This document shows positions 50,401-57,300 of a stretch of 64,000 nt of DNA, piece after piece; position 1 is the first letter of the stretch, and each line of letters opens with the position of its first letter. The translations under genes and the position numbers were made by a program. The DNA is from Tubiluchus corallicola (taxonomy: Eukaryota; Priapulida; Priapulimorpha; Priapulimorphida; Tubiluchidae): contig JAQGDQ010002374.1 of NCBI GenBank assembly GCA_030141605.1, positions 62,001 to 126,000 on the forward strand. The letters run 5' to 3'. The notes below the pieces were generated by a model that was not told where the DNA came from, made no database searches, and worked only from the letters and a program-made list of their open reading frames with translations.

Positions 50401-53400
50401 CCTTAGCCAGAACTGTGGCTTTTTCCGTGACTTTTTTCCTGTGACTTTATTATAGATCTGGGCCTATTATTAGGTACATGTTAGTTAGTATTATAGATTT
50501 TATTTTTTTTAAAGTTACTTCAAAATGATATCGTTATAAATTCACAGTCCTGAAATGGAAGGAACATACATCCAGTCAATTGTTGATTTGTTGCATTATG
50601 CTTAAGAGAAGAAAAATAAATTGTCTATGTCTTATAAAATTTTGATTTCTGATGTTGATTTTGCTTTTGGTATTTTACATTCTGTAGTCTTGAACATGAC
50701 TTTTCTACAATTGAAACTAACTTTGTCTTACCAACAAGAACACTAGCTGTTGTAAATTAGCAGTACTGTTAAATCTACATACTGTACGTAAACAAAATAT
50801 TGTAATCCCTCTCAAAAAAGATAAATTTCCTTTCACAAATTGAGTCTGAATTCGCCAGCTTAGTATCTTAGTCAATCAACTTCTTGATCAAAATCCTTAT
50901 TTTTCTGATTACTGTTGTCTGTGCAAGCATGCACAGTTAACTGTACTAAATTTCTGCATGTAACTTATGTTTTATTACTCTTATGGCATATTAATTTTGG
51001 CTGTCTGTTATTCCATACAGTTGTGCCTTTTTGACGATATACTGTCATTGTTTTCTGGAGAGCACGTGTCACTGGCAGAACATTCAGGGAAACTCCTTGT
51101 GTTATCTAGCTTGCTGTACTCTTTTCATGCAACAAACAAAAATGTAGAGAAATCTGTTGTTGTTTCAAATTATACTGAGGTATGCTACTGGCACGTTCAG
51201 ACGTAGAGACTAATCTCGCAATTTGCTGCGCAACTTCTGTCTGAGAGTAGTTGCAGGTGTGAGTGGTTTGGCAACTTCTCTCGCAACTTGCTGTGCAACT
51301 TTTCTCTTTTCCTTCTGGGTTTGCAATAAGCTGCAAGAAAAGTTGCCAACCATTCACACGTGTGGCGTACTCTCAGAGAGAAGTTGCGGGAGAAGTCTCG
51401 ACGTCTGAATATGCCATAAAGAAAATGCAATAAAGTTTAAACATGCATTCATAATTGTATTAATAGCACTTATTATTATACTATATACTATGAGTATTAA
51501 TTGTTACACCGTAATTAAATTGTGTTAAAAGTTACCACTATTTGTAAACTACAACCACTAAATTGTTTATTTTGTAAATTCCTGAGAAACCTCGTCCTAA
51601 ATTTGTTGTACATCGATGCAGTTGAAATGTATTTGTAATCAAGTGGTTAATGTTTTTAGACGTTAGATATTTTACAAGAAGTGTGCGTTAAAAGCAATTA
51701 TCGTTACTTGAGACTGGATGGGACAACACCTTCCAGTAGACGGCAAGAACTGGTAGATCAGTTTAACAACAGGAACGCTTCAGAAAGTATGTAGAGTTTT
51801 AGTTGTTTATGTGGTTAGTGAAATCGTGATGTAGTTTGGTTTTGCATTCTTGCTCATATTTAGAAATGGCTAAAAAGGTGGTAATTTTGTTGGTATATGT
51901 CACTTCAAACACACCTAAATTTGGCATCATTATTTAAGCTTATGGACATGAAATTTTATAAATACTAATACTAGAAGAAACTGCTTGATATCTTTGTCAA
52001 CGATGAGTTCGATCCATGACTTGCATAAATTATTAATTAAATTCTGTTGTATTCGCATTCTAGCTGTATTCTTACTAAGCTGCAAAGCTGGCGGACAAGG
52101 ATTAAACCTGATCGGAGCTTCGAGGCTTATTCTCTACGACATTGACTGGAATCCGGCCAATGACCTGCAGGCCATGGCTCGTGTATGGCGAGATGGACAG
52201 AAAAGAACAGTGCACATATATCGTCTGCTCACAGTGGTATTTTATTACTGTCTTTTAAAAGCAATTTTATTCTTAGAATTGGATTGAATCATTTTTAGGT
52301 GTTTTCTTCTACAATATCGTTTTATTTACTAACCATAACGCAATTAGTTTAGATACAGTTTTTGGATCATTTGCCCGTCACATGAAATTGGCAGGTAGCG
52401 GTTGCTGCTTTTCTTTTCTGGTCTCCCCTTTCCCAGTAATGTGCCATGCTAGCTAAATGCCACCTAGTAAAAATAGTAACAAAAACCTATGAATTATTAT
52501 GTAATTATAGATTATGATAATGCATACTAACCATGCACAAACGGGGAACCCTAGCATGCTGCTTATTACAGGCATCCACAGCATACTGGCCACTATGGCA
52601 CAGGTGCTGGAAGTGTCCCATGGTATTGATGTCATGCCTATAATTGACTGAATGATGTAAAATGATGTGGATACTAATGCCTGCACAATTGTACATGTCT
52701 AACAAAAGGACTCCACTCTCTGCTTCTGCAGACAGAAAGTGGTTCAAGCTGTTCAAGAAAACTTGCACTCATTGTCATCTACTATGTAGATAGTTACAGA
52801 AATGCACTGTTAGCTTTTTATATGCATAAGAGTTGTTGATTTGAATTGTGATGAATCATAGCGGGAGACCCACATGTCCTGGACAACGTCTTGTCAGGTT
52901 GATCACATCGTCTTTCAGCAAGTATCACATTGTCTGGGGAGGTCAGGATCTCATTTAAAGTGTCAGCCGGCCCACTCAAATACATGACCGTATTACTGAC
53001 AAACGTTTTGCCGAACCTCTGTCATAATCTTAATCTTGATGAATGTAGATGTTGTATTACTAGATGAATCTTCCAATCTTTTCCTTGCACTTTTTCAACT
53101 TGTGGTGTGACTCTTAGACAAGAAAAGTAGCTCACATTAGTGGCTGGGAGTACGTGAAAAAACTTGGAATATGCCTGTTCTCACTTGTAAAGACCTAATT
53201 CCTGATACTGTACTCTATCTGCGCAGTTCAACCATTGGACCACTTATGGAGTCCGTGTCTGGGATGGTGTCATTGTCTTTTTTACTGTAAAGCACTTGGC
53301 AGATTGCAAATAACCATTCTAGTGACATCTGACTTGGGATCTGCAGTCTTTTGTACAACGAAGGTTTATTGTTACATGAAGCCGCTTATTGCTCCGCTTG

Positions 53401-56400
53401 AGAAGATGCATTCACGATCCTTGTTTGTTGGTTGCTAAATGCCAACAACTTGTTGGCAGTACTTACATTGTACCTTTTGCTTCAGGAAAATATGTTATAA
53501 AATATTTCAATTCGGTAACAGCTTAATTGTAGGAATTCTGTTTTCTCTAAACCTGCTTTCACATTTCACTTCCTAGTAAATGTAGACCTTTAACTGTTGT
53601 ACTATTAGCCTTGCATGGCAGAGGCATCTCTAATGCATGGGCATGCTGGGCAGTTGCCCCGGGACTCGATGTGCATCGGGCCCATGCTAATCTATGAATG
53701 TTGTGATTTGCTGTCAATAAATAAATACTATGCTAAGCTATACTATACTATACTGGAAGTACCAATACAATAAATATATGTTTAATTTTATCGACATTTA
53801 CATTTTTGTTCCAGAATGGTTGTGTAGGTAGGGGGTCCCAATACACTGCTTTTCTGGGGGCCTACAATACTGTTTTGAGATGGTTCTGTTACCTAGCTGT
53901 CTATATGTATTAACCAATGTTACTGTTGCATTACATATTTATTTGCAGGTGTGTTAGTTATTTTGTCTTATACAGGGCACCATAGAAGAAAAGATTTATC
54001 AGCGGCAAGTAATGAAACAAGGCTTGAGCAGTGCCATAGTCGATGCCAGCAGCTGCAGCAGCACTGTCACTTTTTCTCAAGAGGAATTAAAGGTTGTATA
54101 TGCAAATTTTGATCAGTTGAATTTCTGGTAAAAAAGGGAATGCATGAGTAACTCGTGTGAGTCTGCATTTTGAAACAAACTGTCAATCACGATAATTGTT
54201 TTTAAGCAGCAATTGGAAACTTCAACTTCATAATTGGTTGAACTGTACCATGAGTATTAAGGAAATAAATTGCTATTATTATTACAATGACTTTTGAGCT
54301 AATATACTGAAGTTTATTAAAGAAAATCAGAGACAAACATTCAAGTCTGCTTGTGCGATATGCTGGTTTGCAGCATCAACACCATAAACAAATGTGGTAA
54401 TGCACAAGGTAATGTGTAAATACTTGCATTATTGATGAAATTTATTTTTATTTCCTTTTTTATTAAAAATTTCTTGCCACAACAATGCCTAATGGTATTT
54501 TATTAATAGGATTTTCCTATCTGTCTTTATGTTATGACAAATTGTTCGCAGGATTTATTTACTCTGGTGAAAAGTGAAACCTGTGCTACACATGACTTGC
54601 TGAACTGCGTGTGTGACCAACTATGTGGTGCCATTTCATCTTCCAAAATTGACAGTATGGTACCTATGAATGTGAAAGCCAAACACTTATCTATGGATCA
54701 ACTGATGGAGTGGGAGCATTACAAAGGACCAATACAGAACTGCGTTCTTCAAGTGAGAATTAAAGTTTTATTGTAACGATGTTTTTACAGCAATTAATAT
54801 TATTTACTGTAAATTTTATTTGGTAAAAGTTAATTTATCGATAAAAGCTTTTAAAGGCCAGTGCAAGTGAAAGTTTAATTTAGCACAGAAACTCTAGTGA
54901 CTTAATATACAGATGTAGGTAGGGTAACTTTGTGCAACTAACCGACCCTTTCAATATTGCATAATGGCATCCTGCAACAAAGAGATGAGATAACTGTAGG
55001 TCAATGAGACCAGAGGTGGGTAACCATCTGTCCCCTACTTTTTGGGCATTCGCTCAGATTTATGGCAATTTTCTTTGTGTCCTGGCTTGTACGCCTACGT
55101 AAGACAATGAGTAATAACTAGGCAATAACCTGTACATAACATTTACAAAGCATAGAAAATAAACAGTACATAAAACATTTTCCAGTCCCTGCAAGAAGCA
55201 ATTTCCATTCCGTAGATATTTCATTTTTTGAAGATGGAAGCGCTCTAAATGCGCTCCAGTGTCTTTAGTACAGGCTAACAGATTCGCAATATTCGTTTTG
55301 TGCGGATAACTAGTCAGAATACCGCATTTAACGCTGGTAAACAGCCCAGAAAACGAACATTTTAGTCCAGCAGTGGCCGCCATCTTGAATGCTAGAGTCC
55401 AGTCCTGTCGGTAGTTTAACCAATGTGCTGTCCAGGCCCCTAGTTGCCAAAGATGAATATTTATGACGTTTTGAAGTATTTTGACAGGATTTGACAACTC
55501 ATGTTACCTACACGAAGCTTTTTGATGAACGTTGTTACCTATATTTTCACCCTGATACATGCCTCTTTCAAGGGTCATTTACAATAGGGTGGAAATTCGC
55601 TCCATCGAAATTGTCACTGCAACATAGTGGGATGGGATGCTCTGTTCACATACATATCGATATTTTTGTTCCCGCCCCCGCAGTGGGTAAGATATAAGAC
55701 TTTGAAATGACGGAGTATTTGCATCTTGTGCGTAATGCGAGCTGAAAGAGGGGGGTTTGGGACAAAAGTCGAAAAGTCATTTTGGAGAAGATAACAAGAC
55801 CCAATACTGTGCAGAGTCAGATTTATTCAAACTCAGTGGTTGTTGCATGGTTAATCCTTCAAATATGTGTAAAAAAATAGAGAAAAATAGGCACTTTTTC
55901 ATGAAAATCGGCCTATGTCGTACCTCTGCTACTATGAGGAGTTGGACCAAGCAGATTCACATAGTGAATACTAGTGACTAGTGGACCTCATACCCGAACT
56001 TTGGTCTGAATCGGTTTACCTAACCTTGTGCCGGAATTTTTCGAATTTGCATGGTCTTCTGGCGGACGCGTTCTTAAGCTTCACACATTAAATTTATCAG
56101 TGGTTAAAAACTTATCGAAAAAATAAAAAAAGTGCCCTGTTTGCGTCATGCTGGATACATTAAAGGAAAAATCAGGACTTTTAGGAAGTTGAACTTATTT
56201 TAACATTTGGGGGGAAAATGTTAAGAAAGTTTCAGCAGTAACTTCAGCTTTAGTTTACAGGCGCCTGGTGCAATTAGTAAAGTCAATTTAAAGTCATGAT
56301 AATTTCACACTTGGGGTGCTCATTTTGAATGAAAAATGACGTTATATGGTTGCCGTTCAGTTTAAAGCCTGGTGCAATTAGTAAAGTCAATTTAAAGTCA

Positions 56401-57300
56401 TGATAATTTCACACTTGGGGTGCTCATTTTGAATGAAAAATGACGTCATATGGTTGCCGTTCAGTATAAACACCTATCCTGCCAGGTGCTTCAGCAAACT
56501 TTTTTGCAGCTGCATTTGCTGTTATATTACTTAGAAGCAGTCCAAAACATAAAACGAGAGATTAATAATACCATTTTTTTGCTGTTTGATGAATCTTTAT
56601 TGCCCACTATATAATAAAATCAGTTACCCACGATAATAGTAGATATTAATAATACCATTTTTTGCTATTTGATGAAAAGCGTGCTTTCCTGTTACTTACC
56701 AGCTTACATCATTTTTTGTGTTTGTCCTCAGCGAGGTTCGTTTGGCGGAACATAAAAAATTATTTTGCATTTTTAAGCAAGGCATCTTATGTGCATATAT
56801 TGTGCGGTGAATTCAGTACTTCTCAGTGTATATTAAAATGCAATAAATTTTGTTAATTCAAGAACTGGTTTTCCTTTAACATCTGCCCCTACTGCTTTAC
56901 CATAAATTGGTGAGATCACAAAATTTGACTTTAAGCATTTTTTTCTTTTTGTCTCCCAAGTCCCAATTCAGCTGTCCAGTATTTTAATGAACGATACTTC
57001 TCATTTAAATTAAATAAAAACAGATCTTAAATGCCAAAGCAGAGTAAATACCACTTACAGAATTAGCTACTATAAAATGCCTGGCTGTGTTCACCATAAG
57101 CAATATAATAGCATCAATCGTATTAAAATTATTAATATTATCTCGACGAAAGTAATCTACGAGTCTTTCTAATTTCACTAAAAAAGTTATACGTATAAGT
57201 TACTATTATTTGCAACTAATTACAGGGCAGCCATTTGCAAGCTGTTGGCAATGCAGTCAGCTTTGTCTTCTCCTATAAAGTCAACAAGCCAACAACATAA
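23807..57300 (+). CDS. RAD54B: RAD54B, C-terminal half (ten exons; 5' part not found)
   Basis: Exons 23807-23918, 29972-30151, 30513-30617, 31434-31558, 51021-51179, 51660-51786, 52064-52236, 53976-54092, 54552-54752 and 57226-57300. All have GT..AG borders and matching phases, 1374 nt (457 residues plus stop). RAD54B is a nuclear SNF2-family ATPase that remodels RAD51-DNA filaments in homologous recombination. Visible motifs: [18 protein letters not shown] (III), [14 protein letters not shown] (start of the second lobe), VVVSNYTE and LRLDGTT (IV), [11 protein letters not shown] (V), [11 protein letters not shown] (VI), then the RAD54B-type tail [24 protein letters not shown] and a final VSFVF. 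The tail favours RAD54B over RAD54L. Motifs I and II (ATP binding) and the N-terminal domain are absent from the window. Confidence 0.93.
25921..27224 (-). repeat. Segmental copy of the zinc-finger gene 3' end (partner 32768-34071)
   Basis: About 1.3 kb matching 32768-34071 in direct orientation, offset 6846-6847 bp. I found one single-base length difference in an A run and one substitution beside it. It carries the last residues of the final finger, the whole C-terminal tail (open frame 26833-27195, stop included) and the 3' flank. It breaks off in the last finger at 27224, so it is a 5'-truncated pseudogene or an assembly duplicate. Confidence 0.92.
27580..27710. promoter_or_regulatory. CpG-rich patch
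   Basis: About 15 CpG dinucleotides in roughly 140 bp (runs such as GGCGGCATCGAACGGCGG and GAGCGGCGCG) in otherwise CpG-poor, AT-rich intron. It could be an unmethylated promoter island, for an unseen transcript or for the truncated zinc-finger copy on the minus strand. No TATA box or exon was identified. Confidence 0.35.
27985..28137. repeat. GA/GGGA and CA microsatellite
   Basis: A purine-rich (GAGA/GGGA)n stretch passes into (CA) about 14 units and then (GA)n. Frames predicted across it are low-complexity artefacts. Confidence 0.97.
29972..31558 (+). CDS. RAD54B: RAD54B exons 2-4 of the visible set
   Basis: Three exons, 29972-30151 ([20 protein letters not shown] to AYLPSK), 30513-30617 ([20 protein letters not shown]) and 31434-31558 ([14 protein letters not shown]). 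The first two end in phase 1 and the last in phase 0. They join the two ATPase lobes. Confidence 0.92.
31559..33678. other. Start of the 19.5-kb RAD54B intron; 3' flank of the zinc-finger gene
   Basis: Non-coding. Contains the AT microsatellite and, from 32768, the zinc-finger gene's 3' flank that is shared with 25921-26832. Confidence 0.7.
32350..32448. repeat. AT microsatellite with GA end
   Basis: About 85 bp of (AT)n with small interruptions, followed by (GA)6. It lies in the large RAD54B intron, downstream of the zinc-finger gene. Confidence 0.97.
33679..45489 (-). CDS. Giant C2H2 zinc-finger protein (about 110 fingers), single coding exon nested in a RAD54B intron
   Basis: One uninterrupted frame of 3936 codons. 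Residues 1 to about 430 are acidic and Gln/Ser-rich, with a D/S run ([16 protein letters not shown]) and no KRAB, SCAN or ZAD domain that I recognise. From about 436 to 3811 I count about 110 C2H2 fingers. The C-terminal tail has two sumoylation-type motifs (IKQE in IPIKQEPLD and IKKE near the end). Fingers 1-20 and 93-110 are diverse; about 30-92 form a repeating set. Most linkers are T/S-D-x-K/R-P, not TGEKP. The likely role is a nuclear DNA- or RNA-binding protein; the target is unknown. The start ATG at 45489 follows a probable 5'UTR splice acceptor (ttttattcacag, exon from 45547). Confidence 0.95.
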   Translation of the reverse strand: MNAYEMNEELQAAIEQLELEQIDLCGEQAGESSISELVYTNSIKNITSSVTDVGSVQQQQAGSQTRSAVTHATYQQQALSRINEFNVSLELMNTACVDSRDGLCALGTGTAVKDFVTLDEFQALQQNQMKESFSASGLLESLNNNEITNGTPEHLDNNENVFDTLQSEGYIETAIDSLGTLENNDVAVTIGSNALDINLLPFSQQDSDHSLSRQQHTTSQKVEINKQYELDLPIEDVTEQRLASDVTKQMCSDYGIDVKFSVENFTSMPVNNQDNDLNRDIDDSDSDSSDSDSNSDDFDNQDSIQNSVAPLNEKTSDSIINGSVFERNEAKVISGFPISLNSDNVEQLQVECKITNSPVNIEECQKYTIENSCKTILFKTDEQCECLDCGASLSNLLSSQEHLGLMTAVVKLCTCLQEGRKCLHYANEVSTSKLHVSELYSCHMCEITFHRLSALTNHMVMKHNDEDSTDNQSVAANYIQPPASLQKTHKCGICPASFSNVFNLQKHGRVVHSAIPKQYRCTKCTASFQALKNLTLHLRLHENEQQSFESQRIDKIATKTPTAGTDEASKPDQASKPDSIDKIPVNGIKKAGNTDEKSIKCRMCPAAFKHTASLKRHIQITHNKIKMYSCKLCPARFGVKSTVKKHMSDVHGGVPKKYKCQHCTASYRALKNLQRHMKLHIAKLQPVQEKKKNQYLCFLCSTRCSSADVLKEHIKTHSETKEPTADITTTPRKALLKIFKCNVCSVSFHSRLDRDVHLQTAHEKAKSTPEQQNSSLDSSICRVCKNSFNSKALLDQHMKQYKKLYECNACPAMFKVSTNRNKHVNNVHSGALKAFRCDVCGGGFHREYSLQSHMLLHNQAHKEQYKCDKCDFNCNSSEQLKTHIICKHSVTAQSPGIIIMDTPTVSLQKIKVEDSHAEAITIQESADMDFCEDMEHCCDICGKFFMKESELLVHEKVHMALKPYKCGICGLDFCDMSTLDIHQTSHTNKSYEAYTKMVAETSNSSCYVDFQNIGMRELHSSGNENLSNERKVPFGKKRERVYECDTCKKVFKDGGTLKVHKRIHTNERPYICHICQATFRQHHHLVRHVASHSDDKPFSCDVCGKRFKLSEYLTTHKAVHSQAKKFKCGVCGKDFRLYSDLRAHQKVHASKNAKTDGMFDNKLAFDSHDTSHSRLKPHKCPVCKNGFKVVRHMKIHLWSHSKNNMHYCLTCGKKFQSQVGLAVHKRIHIVKKELEEVVNASTNLTQYVTSTSKGKQYQCPVCEVKFAQSTYLSVHLRVHTGEKPYKCEVCNSRFRQRAHLKCHMFTHTDHKPFSCKICAASFKQLSALKKHGLVHTDLKPYKCDSCSAEFAQSTDLLNHIMVHNENRPYTCQTCFATFKTESFFNSHIKVHTHLKPHVCDECGKDFRIAANLTVHKRTHSNEKPYQCQICSKRFKQTGHLKVHLSIHADSKPYKCDSCGASFRQPGNLKSHQTVHTDERPHVCDICQSAFKTFSYLQSHKRIHTDLRPYSCTCGKTFKTPDGLKAHEKTHTDEKPYECRHCHARFKQQPHLKTHLLTHSTHKPYCCDTCDARFKQSSHLKVHMAVHSDVRPFPCHICGAAFKTSTSLSSHKRIHTDLKPYVCDVCNRAFKFSEGLKSHKKTHSADKPFSCDQCGACFKLAGYLKSHMLVHTEIRPYCCSTCGATFKTASYLHNHSKIHTDIRPHICHICGKGFKMSSNLRAHARTHSNEKPYSCDQCSAQFKQIAHLKMHVRTHSDLKPYKCDSCESRFRQSAHLKVHMAVHTESRPFACEICGAAFKTQSSLNSHKKIHTDIKPHSCDVCGKSFKFAVGLKTHRRIHTNERPFSCDTCHASFRQAGNLKSHMAVHTDVRPYACPTCQAAFKTSYYLQNHIRIHTTARPFQCDVCEKSFKFKEGLQSHKKTHTNERPFECDTCHARFKQAAYLRSHMLVHSDERNHFCDICGSAFKTAVYLANHRRIHTDMRPYKCDICYKDFKLPDGLKAHKKTHSDEKPYSCNICGAKFRQTAHVKAHMLTHSDAKPYKCDTCDACFKQSAHLKSHLAVHSEERKYSCDICYSAFKTSTALNSHKRIHTDIKPYICATCGNAFKTPDGLKSHQISHMDERPFECDTCHAKFKQSTNLKYHMVVHSEERNYTCDICDSAFKTMAYLTTHKRIHTELRPYICECGKDFKTPDGLKLHKRTHTGEKPYFCSLCGMRFRQSGHLKCHMQTIHSDSKPFKCDTCDACFKQSANLRSHMAVHSDIRPYPCPICEATFKTSTSLSSHKRIHSDIKPHICDVCEKAFKTSEGLKSHKHSHTDARPFECDTCHAKFKQAGNLKSHMVVHTEERPWTCDVCEASFKTQAYLHSHKRIHTDIRPYICECGKDFKTPDALKLHKRTHSDEKPYACEICHSTFKQLAHVRVHMATHSDLKPYKCDTCSASFKLAAYLKTHMIVHTEERPWICDVCQAAFKTSSYLSSHKKIHTDLRPYICDQCGKDFKLPDALKLHKRTHSNLRPFSCDVCGQKFRQTAHVKAHMLTHSDSKPFKCDTCDACFKQSGNLKSHMTVHSDVRAYCCPICGTAFKTTTSLNSHKRVHSDIKPHICSTCGKAFKTREGLKSHKYTHTDERPFACDTCSMSFKQSSNLKSHMIVHTDVRPHVCDICQAAFKTVSYLTSHKRIHTDLRPYNCEICGKDFKLPDGLKLHKRIHTNEKPFSCDTCQAAFKQSAHLKVHMTVHTDERNHICDICESAFKTASYLAIHKKTHSDVRPHICDICGKGFKFTDGLKAHKKTHTSEKPYQCEICFRRFRQGGHLKIHLLTHSDSKPFKCDTCDACFKQSGHLKVHMSVHSDERPFPCAVCGAAFKTSTSLSTHKRIHTDLRPYSCDLCDKAFKFSTGLRAHKKTHTGEKPYSCKICGARFRQIGHVKVHMTTHSDLKPYSCDTCNASFKLASYLRSHMVVHSEERKWTCDVCQASFKTNTYLNSHKKIHTDLRPHICDICSKDFKLPEALRLHKRTHTDIRPYSCELCNAKFRQTGHLKCHMQTRHSDLKPFKCDTCSACFKQPANLRTHMLVHTDERPHQCQICGAAFKTTTALNSHKQVHSDVRPFICARCGKSFKTRNGLKSHKITHTDSKPFECDTCSACFRQSAHLKVHMTVHSDYRGYPCTVCGAAFKTGTSLKSHSRIHTDIKPFICDVCNRAFKSKDGLKHHKITHSNERPFACLQCSAKFKQATYLKNHQLVHSDVKPFQCQVCSAAFKLPAYLRSHMMIHGDLKPYQCQICNKQFRHWSTLKIHTRTHTNERPYECETCHKMFSQNGHLKLHMMIHSGEKPYSCTVCNRRFRQHRHLLTHKVKHVTDRPYQCNSCQSAFKTHTSLQSHKRIHTGEKPYECTTCCTSFRQLSHLRRHQQCHRNPASRLKPFKCTSCPKAFRKATHLRAHEIVHTDSKPFKCPICDAEFRHGRSRKTHMKCHQPTLMHQCDVCLQSFSEEEELRSHSESHVQESAYTCEQCGEKFKRASLLSAHTALHEREKLSADGYIEFDRPYPCSQCSAQYESKQGLAKHMLVRHATLEDLRCNLCHNTFTSLQLLREHMRTHKEKEHMCNVCNNTYTSKHLLRIHMKIHKHTSKEHVCNVCGKVFKNASSLCHHREIHVEGRPHVCTKCNASFKTKKTLWAHSRIHTREKVFSCNKCGEKFSVKEQLLQHKQSAHSVGKTKKCSTASKNYDCEQCAASFKFLTLLKQHKEAHKTAICDKTQLVKGTASKPRKTHKCPECNKLFTHSWNLKNHLYSHRAKPVYKCNLCPSTFSREAHLVRHIACHKGKELSVSVKVQRIPHLQEQRNMSQTVNDAPIPTPEFNYLHNTNEIVLDKIPIKQEPLDYSLVEDDTSSPVHEEGSNVDDANFCIEECNIEEFYLSPYLGESNKETVGEGCSAITIKKEMSHFL
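35700..40900 (-). repeat. Seven-finger higher-order repeat in the zinc-finger array
   Basis: Finger types recur in the order A ([11 protein letters not shown]), B ([16 protein letters not shown]), C (KAFKTxEGLKSHK), D (CDTCHAxFKQ), E (AFKTxxYLxSHKRIH), F ([17 protein letters not shown]), G (FRQTxHxKxHMxTH). The unit is seven fingers, 196 residues or about 588 bp. Clean copies start near 39340 and 38760; other copies have lost or gained fingers (spacings of 8, 10 and 11 fingers between A types). Confidence 0.8.
47258..47347. repeat. 45-bp tandem repeat, two units
   Basis: GGTATTAAATAAGCCAGGGC at 47258 recurs with few changes at 47303, including the following GCTGAGTRCTGGNGTGCCACA. Non-coding. 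Confidence 0.8.
48167..48288. repeat. Near-perfect long palindrome (fold-back element)
   Basis: Arms of about 47-49 bp beginning TGGTTGCCAGATTAGAAAAT at 48167 and mirrored to 48288, differing by one two-base insertion, around an AT/GT-rich loop of about 26 bp. It is preceded by a short (TA)n run. Probably a small fold-back transposon. Confidence 0.85.
48657..48880 (-). pseudogene. hAT-family transposase relic (C-terminal dimerisation region)
   Basis: The minus-strand frame reads [36 protein letters not shown] and [12 protein letters not shown]. This matches the hAT C-terminal dimerisation signature ([16 protein letters not shown]...RL..L..LS) in ZMYM1-like hAT transposases. Only about 70 residues remain; a stop precedes it and no catalytic part is seen. 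Confidence 0.8.
51021..52236 (+). CDS. RAD54B: RAD54B exons 5-7: helicase C lobe, motifs IV-VI
   Basis: Exons 51021-51179 ([22 protein letters not shown]), 51660-51786 ([29 protein letters not shown]) and 52064-52236 ([35 protein letters not shown]). The first follows the 19.5-kb intron that hosts the zinc-finger gene. Confidence 0.94.
51188..51417. mobile_element. Fold-back MITE-like element next to a RAD54B exon
   Basis: Imperfect inverted arms of about 100 bp: the left begins TGGCACGTTCAGACGTAGAG; the right, reversed, begins TATGGCATATTCAGACGTCG. Both contain GTTGGCAAC/TTGGCAACTT-like inner motifs. It starts only about nine bases after the donor at 51180. A TA flank on both sides could be a target duplication. 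Confidence 0.65.
52237..53975. other. RAD54B intron (1.74 kb)
   Basis: No exon seen. The stretch at about 53630-53880 is GC-richer (CAGTTGCCCCGGGACTCG and GGGGGTCCCAATACACTG) and looks transposon-derived, but I cannot classify it. Confidence 0.4.
53976..54752 (+). CDS. RAD54B: RAD54B exons 8-9: end of helicase lobe and RAD54B-specific tail
   Basis: Exons 53976-54092 ([27 protein letters not shown]) and 54552-54752 ([28 protein letters not shown]). The second ends at a GTGAGA donor; reading through it would give a stop only eight codons on (54774-54776), a possible alternative end. Confidence 0.92.
54753..57225. other. RAD54B last intron (2.47 kb)
   Basis: Holds a 104-bp tandem duplication (56264-56471) and a GC-richer block at about 55000-55740. 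GGTGGGTAAC near 55015 and its inverse GTTACCCAC near 56623 could be transposon ends of a larger inserted element. No supported gene. Confidence 0.4.
56264..56471. repeat. 104-bp tandem duplication
   Basis: CCTGGTGCAATTAGTAAAGT at 56264 and 56368 starts two direct copies that end GGTTGCCGTTCAGT. They differ at a few bases (GACGTTA versus GACGTCA). Confidence 0.9.
57226..57300 (+). CDS. RAD54B: RAD54B terminal exon
   Basis: After ctaattacag, 24 codons in phase 0 and [22 protein letters not shown] and a short end. The VSFVF core and position match the extreme C-terminus of vertebrate RAD54B (VSFIF). A polyadenylation signal AATAAA lies at 57766-57771. Confidence 0.8.
   Translation, partial: GSHLQAVGNAVSFVFSYKVNKPTT

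Larger units (their letters stand above)
45490..51020. other. Rest of the 19.5-kb RAD54B intron, upstream of the zinc-finger gene
   Basis: The zinc-finger promoter should lie here on the minus strand; no TATA box or CpG island is evident. Also contains a 45-bp tandem repeat (47258-47347), a long palindrome (48167-48288) and a hAT transposase relic (48657-48880). Confidence 0.55.

Noticed and set aside
55060-55497. 145-residue minus-strand frame in the last RAD54B intron
   Set aside because: No recognised domain, no splice context, and it lies in a block that looks transposon-derived.
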